Part shown: positions 14,433-20,884 of the stretch, piece by piece
How positions within the stretch are numbered: position 1 is the first letter of the stretch
How the letters are laid out: each line of letters starts with the position of its first letter
Assembly: GCA_041917855.1 (NCBI GenBank)
Contig: JAYRWT010000003.1
Span: 1-20,884 of the forward strand
Direction of reading: 5' to 3'
Source: CALBLZ01 sp041917855
GTDB taxonomy: Bacteria > Patescibacteriota > UBA1384 > CAILIB01
DNA: 20,884 bases
The notes under the pieces: model-generated
Database searches by the model: none
Told to the model about the DNA's origin: nothing
The model's input: the letters and a program-made list of their open reading frames with translations, nothing else
Program-made: the position numbers and the translations under genes

Positions 14433-14960
14433 ATAGCATCTGAAATTCTTCCCGTTAACCAGCGTATTCGCGCGCCGCGTGTATACCTGATTGATGAAAC
14501 TGGTACCCCTGTTGGAGAGGTAGAAACGCGTGTGGCACTTGAACGTGCAAACGCTAGTGAACTAGATCTCGTTTTAGTCTCACCAAACGCCAATCCTCCA
14601 GTCGCCAAAATCCTAGATTATGGCAAGTACAAGTACGAACAGAATCGTAAAGATCGCAAAAACAAGGCTAAAAAAACTCAGGACATCAAAGAGATTCGAC
14701 TGAGCTACAATACTGACACCCACGATTGGGATGTTAAGTACAAGCAAGCTCTACGCTTCCTTAAAGAAGGACACCGCCTTAAGCTACGGCTAAAACTAGT
14801 CGGACGCGAAATGGCTTTCAAAGAGAAGGGCATTGAGCAGCTCGACGCCTTCCGGGATCAACTCGGCATGGAGTACGAGCAGCCAATCCAGCGTATGGGT
14901 AAGCAGTTCACGGTTCTCTTAAAAGAGAAGAAGCAATCTAAGAGCGAGACAGCATCATGA
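14433..14960 (+). CDS. infC: Translation initiation factor IF-3, non-canonical start codon
   Basis: IF-3 binds the 30S subunit, keeps it apart from 50S and proofreads the initiator tRNA. The conserved N-terminus VNQRIRAPRVYLIDETG is encoded from 14454, yet no ATG, GTG or TTG lies in frame between the stop TAA at 14421 and that motif; the first canonical start (GTG 14532) would delete it. I place the start at ATA 14433 (AAGAG at 14422-14426, 6-nt spacing, 175 residues); ATT 14445 is the alternative. Further family motifs: LDLVLVSPNANPPVAKILDY, GKYKYEQ, IKEIRLSYN, HDWDVKYKQALRFLKEGHR and GREMAF. A rare start codon for infC is known in E. coli (AUU), where IF-3 represses its own mRNA. The stop overlaps rpmI (ATGA). 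Confidence 0.9.
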   Translation: MASEILPVNQRIRAPRVYLIDETGTPVGEVETRVALERANASELDLVLVSPNANPPVAKILDYGKYKYEQNRKDRKNKAKKTQDIKEIRLSYNTDTHDWDVKYKQALRFLKEGHRLKLRLKLVGREMAFKEKGIEQLDAFRDQLGMEYEQPIQRMGKQFTVLLKEKKQSKSETAS

Positions 14961-15151
14961 AACTGAAGACGCACAAGACAACTTCAAAGCGCATTCGCCT
15001 AACTGGCAGCGGCAAGCTACAAACCGCTACTGTTTCCGCACAGCACCTGCGCCACAACAAGAGTAAGCGCCAGCTTTCTGCCGCAAAGCGCTACAAGACA
15101 CTTGATCTTGGCATGAAGCGTCGCCTAAAGAAGCTCCTTCCCTACCTCTAG
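14957..15151 (+). CDS. rpmI: 50S ribosomal protein L35
   Basis: 64 residues, the usual length. MKLKTHKTTSKRIRLTGSGK, then HLRHNKSKRQ and MKRRLKKLLPYL are typical L35, a small basic protein of the large subunit. The start overlaps the infC stop by 4 nt (ATGA), so it is translationally coupled in the conserved infC-rpmI-rplT order. Confidence 0.97.
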   Translation: MKLKTHKTTSKRIRLTGSGKLQTATVSAQHLRHNKSKRQLSAAKRYKTLDLGMKRRLKKLLPYL

Positions 15152-15169
15152 TCTGTATAATTTTCTGCT

Positions 15170-15520
15170 ATGCCACGTGTAAAACGAGGAGTCTCTACTC
15201 ACAAGCGTCACGCCTATATCCTGGAGCGTGCTAAAGGCTTCCGCAACGGTCGCCGCACCCTAATCAAGCGCGCCACTGAGGCGCTACTTAAAGCCGGTCA
15301 ATTTGCCTACCGCGACCGTCGCACCAAAAAGCGTGATCTCCGATCAGCCTGGATCGTCCGCATTAACGCCGCTGTACGTGAACACGGCATGTCCTATAGC
15401 ACTTTTATGAGCAAGCTTAAGACTTCTGGTCTTGAGCTCGACCGCAAGGTTCTCGCTGATATGGCCCTCAACCACCCAGAGGCTTTTGCCGCAGTGGTAA
15501 AGAAAGTAGCTGGCAAGTAA
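15170..15520 (+). CDS. rplT: 50S ribosomal protein L20
   Basis: 116 residues, normal length. MPRVKRGVSTHKRH, then RAKGFRNGRRTLIKRATEA, YRDRRTKKRDLRSAWIVRIN and AAVREHGMSYSTFM are diagnostic of L20, an early 23S-binding assembly protein. No Shine-Dalgarno is seen; TATAAT (15156-15161) ends 8 nt before the ATG, so an extra leaderless transcript may start here inside the operon. Followed by a strong terminator. Confidence 0.97.
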   Translation: MPRVKRGVSTHKRHAYILERAKGFRNGRRTLIKRATEALLKAGQFAYRDRRTKKRDLRSAWIVRINAAVREHGMSYSTFMSKLKTSGLELDRKVLADMALNHPEAFAAVVKKVAGK

Positions 15521-15532
15521 ATCCTGCTAGCC

Positions 15533-15561
15533 AAAAAGACCGGTTACTCCGGTCTTTTTTT
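15533..15561. terminator. Bidirectional rho-independent terminator between rplT and lspA
   Basis: An 11-bp stem (15533-15543 with 15549-15559), a 5-nt loop and a T7 tract on the plus strand; the A-run on the other side gives a shorter T-tract on the minus strand. The lspA stop codon (15546-15544) is in the loop, so the end of lspA is also one stem arm. Confidence 0.85.
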
Positions 15562-15993
15562 GTTGTCTGAACGTATAGTTTTTGGTTGAGAAGAAGTGCT
15601 AGATTGCAACCTGAGCTCGTCCCGGGCAAGCAGCGCAATACAGGCGCAAATGATCATATCCGACAGGTTGTTCGTTATGCCAAACCCGAGCGGAATGTAG
15701 TCAGGCACGTAGCCAAACCGCAAAAAGCTCAGGGCATTACTTGCCGCTGCAGCAGTAAGTGCAAGTAGTACCGGCCAGTTGAGACGGTGGCGAGTTACAA
15801 ACCATAGCAGTACAACTCCTCCAACAGCAAGTATGGTGGCAGTTGGCCGTTCAACTACCTGCTGAAACGCTGGCTGCTGATCAACGTAGCCGCGAGCCAC
15901 CAAAAAGCCAGCTAGTATCTGGTCAAGGATAAGCCAAAGGACGGCAGCTAGGCCGAAACTTGTTTTTTGCCGCGGTGAAAAAATCGCCACCAT
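15544..15993 (-). CDS. lspA: Signal peptidase II, divergent
   Basis: 149 residues with four hydrophobic spans (about 12-33, 52-66, 72-91, 105-123). It cleaves signal peptides of diacylated prolipoproteins in the membrane. The family motifs are weak but in order: LILDQILAGFLV (21-32; compare DQxxK), SNALSFLRFGYVPDYI (85-100; the usual NxxDR-G-V-D), and ITNNLSDMI (106-114; the usual FNxAD). The two catalytic Asp positions are kept as Asp98 and Asp112, while the Asp-Arg of NxxDR is lost. The start overlaps the end of lgt by 46 nt, and gene order lgt-lspA supports the call: both act on the same substrate in sequence. The C-terminal tail is polar. Confidence 0.75.
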   Translation of the reverse strand: MVAIFSPRQKTSFGLAAVLWLILDQILAGFLVARGYVDQQPAFQQVVERPTATILAVGGVVLLWFVTRHRLNWPVLLALTAAAASNALSFLRFGYVPDYIPLGFGITNNLSDMIICACIALLARDELRLQSSTSSQPKTIRSDNKKRPE

Positions 15994-16694
15994 ATAGTAA
16001 AGCTAACTAGAGCAAGTAAGAGCGCGAACCACTGACTAACATGGAATGGACCCCACAGCGCCTCCTCGCGCCAGGTATCAACCACAAAACGCAGGCTTCC
16101 ATATGCCAGTAACCCAATTACAGCCACACCACCTGGTGTATATCTCCCCAATTGAATATGTAGAAGGCTGGCGGCCACAAGACAACCCAGAGATTCAAAG
16201 ATCTGAATAGGTACACGACCATAGGTAGCACTCCAAAAAGCGCTCTGCACACCAACAGATTCAACGGCGTAGTAGTTACCCCACCTACCAATTGCCCAAG
16301 CCAAGAGTGTAGCAACCATAATAGCATCTAGGGCCCTGCGCTGTTTTTCTTTTGATAGGCGCTGTACCGAAAACCAAACATAGAGGCCGCCAAAAAGTAG
16401 CCCGCCAAATGAAACTAGCCCGCCATGCCAGATTGTGAGCAGATCAAGCGCTTCACGCCATTCATTTGGGTAAGCCAACAAGAAGGCTAAGCGAGCACCA
16501 AAGAGTCCGAAAGTAAAACCCCAGAGCACCCAGCCTACAGCCAAGTTTTGACTGACGCCGAGCTTATCGGCACGACGTAATAGATACACCGCTGCGGCCA
16601 CAGCCCCTAAAATAAAAAAGAGGGCGTGAGTAGTCAGAATACTACTACCATCAGCGCGGTAGAGGAGCACGGGAAGCGGTTGCAGCCAATTCAT
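15948..16694 (-). CDS. lgt: Prolipoprotein diacylglyceryl transferase
   Basis: Moves diacylglycerol from phosphatidylglycerol to the lipobox Cys of prolipoproteins, the first step of lipoprotein maturation. 248 residues, about seven membrane spans. Motifs: FGARLAFLL (65-73), WHGGLVSFGG (89-98), the signature GRWGNYYAVES (136-146), PIQIFESL (162-169), and LRFVVDTWRE (201-210). The His of the E. coli SFHGG segment is not kept (SFGG), as also happens in other phyla. AGGT lies upstream of the ATG, and TATAGC (16708-16703) lies 8 nt before it. First gene of a unit with lspA, divergent from lepB. Confidence 0.92.
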   Translation of the reverse strand: MNWLQPLPVLLYRADGSSILTTHALFFILGAVAAAVYLLRRADKLGVSQNLAVGWVLWGFTFGLFGARLAFLLAYPNEWREALDLLTIWHGGLVSFGGLLFGGLYVWFSVQRLSKEKQRRALDAIMVATLLAWAIGRWGNYYAVESVGVQSAFWSATYGRVPIQIFESLGCLVAASLLHIQLGRYTPGGVAVIGLLAYGSLRFVVDTWREEALWGPFHVSQWFALLLALVSFTIWWRFFHRGKKQVSA

Positions 16695-16701
16695 ATTTAC
16701 C

Positions 16702-16710
16702 TGCTATACT
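16702..16710. promoter_or_regulatory. Shared TATA region between divergent lgt and lepB
   Basis: TGCTATACT (16702-16710) is an extended -10 for lepB. The same bases read as TATAGC on the minus strand, 8 nt before the lgt ATG. The gap between the genes is only 41 nt, so the two promoters must overlap. Confidence 0.4.
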
Positions 16711-16735
16711 TGTCACGTATATCTTATCCTACACT

Positions 16736-17395
16736 ATGTCCGAGACTCCTCACCAGCCAGAAGAAACGCCCAAGACCACCGCCAACTTGGCTGAGGCCAC
16801 TGAAAAACGTGTAGAAGGCGAAAAAAGCAGCGCCTTCATTGCGAGTGCCGCTGACTTTATTCGCACCGTAATTATCGTCTTTGCCCTTGCAACAGTGCTG
16901 CGTATTTTTGTTGTGCAACCTTTTGTTGTAGAAGGTAGCTCCATGGTACCTCGCTTTGAAACGAGCGACTACCTAATTGTCGATAAAATCTCCTACCGCA
17001 TTAGTAAGCCTGAGCGCGGCGACATTATTGTCTTCCGCTATCCTAACCAGCCAACCATCAACTACGTTAAACGCATCATTGGACTGCCTGGGGAGCGGGT
17101 ACGCATTGAGAACAACACGGTGACTATCTTCAACTCTGAGCACCCACAGGGAGTCACACTCAACGAGAGCCCCTACCTACTGTCGAGTGTAATAACAGCC
17201 ATACCTGGTACTGGCAGCAAGGAGGTTGTGGTAACCGAGGGCAACTATTTTGTTATGGGCGATAATCGCCCAGCTTCAAGCGATTCGCGTGAATGGGGGC
17301 TACTACCTAACGCTAATATTGTTGGTCGCGTAGTGTTCCAGGCTTTCCCGCTCTCTCGTGCTTCGTTTATTTCTCACGCTCGCTACCAAGAGTAA
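16736..17395 (+). CDS. lepB: Signal peptidase I
   Basis: 219 residues. A charged, Pro/Glu/Lys-rich cytoplasmic N-terminus (1-38) is followed by one span (about 41-60, FIRTVIIVFALATVLRIFVV) and the protease domain outside. The catalytic Ser69 is in VEGSSMVP (65-72) and the general-base Lys112 is in YVKRIIGLPGERV; the MGDNRPASSDSREWG box is intact. It releases secreted proteins from the membrane. The stop codon directly abuts the convergent der stop, with no spacer or visible terminator. Confidence 0.96.
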   Translation: MSETPHQPEETPKTTANLAEATEKRVEGEKSSAFIASAADFIRTVIIVFALATVLRIFVVQPFVVEGSSMVPRFETSDYLIVDKISYRISKPERGDIIVFRYPNQPTINYVKRIIGLPGERVRIENNTVTIFNSEHPQGVTLNESPYLLSSVITAIPGTGSKEVVVTEGNYFVMGDNRPASSDSREWGLLPNANIVGRVVFQAFPLSRASFISHARYQE

Positions 17396-18796
17396 CTATT
17401 TTTTCTCTGGAATAGTTGAGCCTGGCGTACGAGCTACCCAAAGCTTGATTGGCGTAGGTCCAATTTCAAAATACTCTCGTAGAATACCTTCAATCTGGCG
17501 GCGTAGCGAGAAGTGTAGCAGTTCCTTGCCTTGGGTGTGTATATGGAAAGTTGGTGGCTGGCTATGCTCAAGTGTGATACCAAGCACGCTACCCATACGT
17601 GGCAAGGTGCGCACATGTTTAGAGACCGCTTTTAGTTCCTCATTATCAGGTGTAATACTCCAAGCAATAAAACAGTTATTGAGTACTTTCCCGAGATTCT
17701 CGAGATTAATACCTTCTTTAGCAGAAACAAAAACTACTGGCGCCCAGTACAAGAAGCTCGCCTGACGGCGTAACCGCTCCAAAAAGGAAACCTGCGCTTC
17801 GTCATCCTCGGCAGTACCAGGAATGATCCCAGTTTTAGCCAGTACGGCATCCCACTTATTTACCACAATCACTAGTGGCCTGCCGGCATCAATAATTTTT
17901 TGCACAACTTGCAGGTCTTGGTGGACAAGTTTTTCGTCGCCGTCAATCAAGAAAAGTGCTAGGTGAGCGGCATCAAGGGTTTCTAGGCTGCGGATTACGC
18001 TAAAGCCTTCTATCCCCTGCTTGCCTTTCTCAATTTTGCCACGGCGGCGAATGCCGGCGGTATCAATAATTCTCACGGTCTGCCAACGGGTAAAGGTACG
18101 ACCAAAAATACGCTCTGCTGGTAGTACTGTATCAACGGCGTCACGGGTTGTGCCAGCAATTGGACTAACTACAGCACGGTTATCTTGGGTGAGGGCATTT
18201 AATAGTGTAGATTTACCAACATTTGGGCGGCCAAGTATCGCCAGGTTAAGCTCGCGTGACTCTTCTTCCTGAAGTTGTTTTGGCTCGGTACGTTCTGGTA
18301 GAACTGGAGCAATTTTTTGGATGAGTTCTGTAATACCACTACCGTGAATAGCTGAGACTGGCACCATTTCAAAACCAAACCGCGCAAACTCGTACTGCAT
18401 AGCCTGCATGTCAGGGTTGTCAGTTTTATTTGCAACCACAATCACAGGCTTGTGCAGGCGCCGTAGTAGCTCAGCAACCAGCTCATCCTGAGTGGTTACG
18501 CCGGTTTGGGCATCTACCACCCATAAAACTACCGCCGCAGAGGCCAGGGCTTTTTCTACCTGCGCCTGCATACCAGCGCTGATTTCGTTTTTTTCTTTTA
18601 GGGCAGGCTCAATTCCTGCCATATCTACAAGCAGTGCAGGCTTGCCTAGTACGTTAATTGGACGCTCCAAACGATCGCGGGTAGTACCCGGCACATCAGA
18701 AATAACCGCATGGCGTTTTTTCACCAGGCGATTAAAAAGACTTGATTTGCCCACGTTTGGACGGCCGACCAGAGCGATAGTTGGGAGATCCTGCAT
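17396..18796 (-). CDS. der: Ribosome biogenesis GTPase Der (EngA)
   Basis: 466 residues with the diagnostic double G-domain and C-terminal KH domain (about 385-460). G domain 1: GRPNVGKSS (11-19), DVPGTTRD, DMAG (58-61; Der usually has DTGG), NKTD (123-126). G domain 2: GRPNVGKST (189-197), IAGTTRD, DTAGIRRR (245-252), NKWD (313-316). Der acts in 50S subunit assembly. TATAAC (18811-18806) lies 9 nt before the ATG with no Shine-Dalgarno. Confidence 0.97.
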   Translation of the reverse strand: MQDLPTIALVGRPNVGKSSLFNRLVKKRHAVISDVPGTTRDRLERPINVLGKPALLVDMAGIEPALKEKNEISAGMQAQVEKALASAAVVLWVVDAQTGVTTQDELVAELLRRLHKPVIVVANKTDNPDMQAMQYEFARFGFEMVPVSAIHGSGITELIQKIAPVLPERTEPKQLQEEESRELNLAILGRPNVGKSTLLNALTQDNRAVVSPIAGTTRDAVDTVLPAERIFGRTFTRWQTVRIIDTAGIRRRGKIEKGKQGIEGFSVIRSLETLDAAHLALFLIDGDEKLVHQDLQVVQKIIDAGRPLVIVVNKWDAVLAKTGIIPGTAEDDEAQVSFLERLRRQASFLYWAPVVFVSAKEGINLENLGKVLNNCFIAWSITPDNEELKAVSKHVRTLPRMGSVLGITLEHSQPPTFHIHTQGKELLHFSLRRQIEGILREYFEIGPTPIKLWVARTPGSTIPEKK

Positions 18797-18888
18797 AGCC
18801 GTTTGGTTATATCAGATTTTTATCAGATTTGACAGCCTTAGTACCAGTATACGTAAGAAAGTGGCCGAGAGGCTAATTCTCAGCTACC

Positions 18889-20433
18889 ATGCAAGCAATG
18901 ATTGCTCACGTTGTACCCGTTGTCCGATTACGCCGCGCAACCACCTGGTGGTCGTACAAAGTACCGCCACGTAGCCGCATTTCTCCAGGTTCACTGGTGG
19001 TGATTCCGCTACGCAATCGCTCTGTTCCAGGTATTGTCTGGGCAGTGGATACCAACCCAGATGCTGAGGCTACCGACAGCATTGAGCGAGTACTGGTACA
19101 CGACCCGCTTATTAAACTTCCTACCCGTAACTACCTGGAATGGTTAGCGGAGAACACGTGCAGCTCACTTTCTACAGTCAGTTACCTGCAGCTACCGGCA
19201 CTACTACGTAGCTGGCCCTACCGCAAGCCAACGCTAGAGGCCTTGGCTGCCTGGAGAAATCTGGAAAAACCCGCCTCACAGCAGCTCTTTTTACTCCCGG
19301 CGGAGCGAGGAGATGTAGTAGAAGCACTTCGCGCTAGCCAGCCAAGGCTTACCTCTTGGTTTGACGCCCCTACCGAAACTGAGGAGCTGGTTCGTTGGCT
19401 GGCTTGCAGCAGTGGTGAAATGCATACAGTAGTTGGCCGAGAACGTGGTGTATTTACTAACTTTGCTAATCTTACTAGCTGCATTGTGCAAGACCCAGAA
19501 GATATATCTTACTATCACGAGCAAACCCCCTACCTATCAATGGTAGAGGCAGCGGAACAGTTGGCTACCCACTGGAACGCAGCTCTTACGTACCGCTCGG
19601 CTCTACCGGCGCCTATACAAAAATCCCTCTGGCCAGGTGGTGAGCATGGCGCAGCTCCCTTGCTCGCTAAAAATCTACAGATTGCAGAAATCCGTCAGAA
19701 GGAAATTATCAATGATGAAGTAGTAACCGCCATACAAGCTGCTCTGGTTAAGGGTGAGCAAGTACTTATTCTCTATAACGCCCGTGACAGACTGTATAAA
19801 TCTGATGAAAACCCATTACCCCTCCTGATACCCGGCATCGAAACACTGCGTACAAAGCTAGCCCTGCGTCTAGGTGGGTCCCAGCTGCCAGATGGCGTGC
19901 ACATGGGCACACGAGCAATATTCAAGCAGCGCTACCAGCGGGTGGGCCTTTGTGTGTGCCTTAGTATTGATCCAGTACTCTACCAACAGAACTTTGCAGA
20001 TGAGCTCCACGGCTGGGCTGATTTGTATAAACTACTCTCCTACTCCTGCCGAACGCTCGTACAAACAAGCTCAGCTAGTCACCCTGCACTACTCGCTTTA
20101 CGTGAGCGTCGCCTGACTGAGTACCTACAAGAGCGCATTCATGAACGTGAGAATCTACAGCTTCCTCCGTTTGCTACTACGGTAGCCTGCTCAATTGGTA
20201 CCAATCAGATAGAAGAAGCCGCGGTGCAGGTACTTGCAGACCTGTTACGTCAGCTCAGCGACAGACACTGGCGTGTTAGCGCACCACTGCAACGTAACCG
20301 GCGCGGAACCTCCGTGTGGACCATTTCACTGCACGCACCACCCCAAAGCCGACTACCTCAAGCACTACATAAAAAGATTGCTGCCCTGCCTCGCCCATGG
20401 AAAATAGAGCGCAATCCCTGGTATGCACTGTAG
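18889..20433 (+). CDS. priA: Degenerate PriA-like primosomal protein, helicase motifs lost
   Basis: 514 residues against ~730 for E. coli PriA. Parts align in order: the N-terminal DNA-binding domain (HVVPVVRLRRATTWWSYKVP to IPLRNRSVPGIVWAVD, 7-54), VVGRERGVFTNFANLTSCIV (181-200, the VVGTRSALFxPFxNLxLIIV region), ALVKGEQVLILYNARDR, a VHMGTRAIFKQR stretch, HPALLALRERRLTEYLQERI and RENLQLPPFATTVA. Missing: Walker A, the DEEH box (here QDPED, 201-205), the entire zinc-binding Cys cluster, and the AGRAGR motif. It cannot be an ATP-driven helicase; a DNA-binding or structural restart role is possible. Actinobacterial PriA is a known helicase-dead parallel. ATG 18889 or 18898 may be the start. It is followed closely by def, a common neighbour. 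Confidence 0.8.
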   Translation: MQAMIAHVVPVVRLRRATTWWSYKVPPRSRISPGSLVVIPLRNRSVPGIVWAVDTNPDAEATDSIERVLVHDPLIKLPTRNYLEWLAENTCSSLSTVSYLQLPALLRSWPYRKPTLEALAAWRNLEKPASQQLFLLPAERGDVVEALRASQPRLTSWFDAPTETEELVRWLACSSGEMHTVVGRERGVFTNFANLTSCIVQDPEDISYYHEQTPYLSMVEAAEQLATHWNAALTYRSALPAPIQKSLWPGGEHGAAPLLAKNLQIAEIRQKEIINDEVVTAIQAALVKGEQVLILYNARDRLYKSDENPLPLLIPGIETLRTKLALRLGGSQLPDGVHMGTRAIFKQRYQRVGLCVCLSIDPVLYQQNFADELHGWADLYKLLSYSCRTLVQTSSASHPALLALRERRLTEYLQERIHERENLQLPPFATTVACSIGTNQIEEAAVQVLADLLRQLSDRHWRVSAPLQRNRRGTSVWTISLHAPPQSRLPQALHKKIAALPRPWKIERNPWYAL

Positions 20434-20442
20434 CCGTCTTTT

Positions 20443-20450
20443 GCTATGCT
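20443..20450 (+). promoter_or_regulatory. Extended -10 element of def
   Basis: TGC followed by TATGCT (20445-20450) ends 7 nt before the def ATG. No -35 is evident. Fits an extended -10 promoter giving a leaderless transcript. Confidence 0.4.
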
Positions 20451-20457
20451 CTGAACA

Positions 20458-20884
20458 ATGATTTTGCCAATTTTCACCTTCCCCAATCCAATCCTTACTA
20501 CACCTACTAAACCGGTGAGTGAGGTAACTCCTGAGCTCAGCAAGTTAATTGCTGATATGTTTGAAACCATGCATAACGCGCAGGGTATTGGCTTGGCTGC
20601 CCCACAAATTGGCCAGGGCATCTCGCTCTGTGTACTTGAGTATATTGACCCAGACGACGGGGTTATTATCCCGCGCACTGTACTGCTGAATCCGCGGGTA
20701 ACCTGGAAAAGCGCACAAACATCCAAGGAAGAGGAGGCCTGCCTCTCTATTCCAGGCATTCTCGGCGTAGTAAAACGCCCTGAACGGGTTAGGGTTAAGG
20801 CGCAAAACGAGCAGGGTAAACCAATCGAGATTGAGGCTGATGACCTCTTTGCTCGTGCACTGCAGCACGAAATTGACCACCTAA
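20458..20884 (+). CDS. def: Peptide deformylase, N-terminal part (runs off window)
   Basis: 142 codons from ATG 20458 to the window edge. Removes the formyl group from nascent proteins. Motif I GIGLAAPQIG (43-52), motif II EACLS (93-97, usual EGCLS; the metal-ligand Cys is present, Gly to Ala is a change), motif III HEIDH (137-141) with the catalytic Glu and two metal-binding His. The last few dozen residues are cut off. It starts 24 nt after priA. Confidence 0.95.
   Translation, partial: MILPIFTFPNPILTTPTKPVSEVTPELSKLIADMFETMHNAQGIGLAAPQIGQGISLCVLEYIDPDDGVIIPRTVLLNPRVTWKSAQTSKEEEACLSIPGILGVVKRPERVRVKAQNEQGKPIEIEADDLFARALQHEIDHL

Noticed and set aside
1..20884. CRISPR array, insertion sequence or prophage
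   Set aside because: No repeat-spacer array, transposase, integrase or terminal inverted repeats were seen anywhere in the window.

Overview
The window has two parts of different origin. Positions 1 to about 833 are GC-rich and hold the start of a secreted parallel beta-helix protein on the minus strand plus its upstream DNA. At about 834 the sequence switches, in the middle of a reading frame, into a dCTP-deaminase-like gene. Everything from there to 20884 looks like one compact bacterial chromosome of moderate GC. I suspect that the join is either a contig chimera or a recent recombination.

The main part (834-20884) suggests a streamlined bacterium, plausibly Patescibacteria/CPR. This is inferred from gene style, not proven: short intergenic gaps, a PriA-like protein without helicase or zinc motifs, a lipid-kinase-like protein without its GGDGT motif, a bactofilin, and many starts that lack a Shine-Dalgarno but have a -10 hexamer 6-9 nt upstream. 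TGA is used as a stop, so the Gracilibacteria/Absconditabacteria code does not apply.

Layout. 834-1573: two tandem dCTP-deaminase-like genes with an ATGA overlap; the first keeps the catalytic-position Glu, the second has Gln. 1621-2472: a strong promoter, a structured leader, an unrecognised 218-residue protein and a terminator. 2544-3766: a P-loop kinase-like domain fused to a CYTH domain. 3809-4551: two small membrane proteins. 4576-6436 (minus): an ABC-2 type exporter. 6625-6988 (minus): RNase P RNA. 7080-7981 (minus): DUF1653 protein and RNase HII. 8058-9869 (minus): a PlsY acyltransferase fused to a fatty-acyl-ACP-reductase-like domain, the most unusual gene here. 10060-12939 (minus): UvrA. 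13211-14356: bactofilin and a degenerate diacylglycerol-kinase-like protein. 14433-15520: infC-rpmI-rplT, with no canonical start codon for infC. 15544-16694 (minus): lspA and lgt. 16736-17395: lepB. 17396-18796 (minus): der. 18889-20433: degenerate PriA. 20458-20884: the start of def.

Together the right half is mostly housekeeping: translation initiation and ribosomal proteins, ribosome assembly (Der), tRNA processing (rnpB), protein maturation (deformylase) and the lipoprotein/secretory export set (Lgt, LspA, signal peptidase I). The left half is accessory: nucleotide metabolism-like genes, an orphan gene with a structured leader, and small membrane proteins. The PlsY-reductase fusion and the lipid-kinase-like protein suggest some handling of acyl lipids, which is notable if the host is a CPR member with little lipid synthesis.
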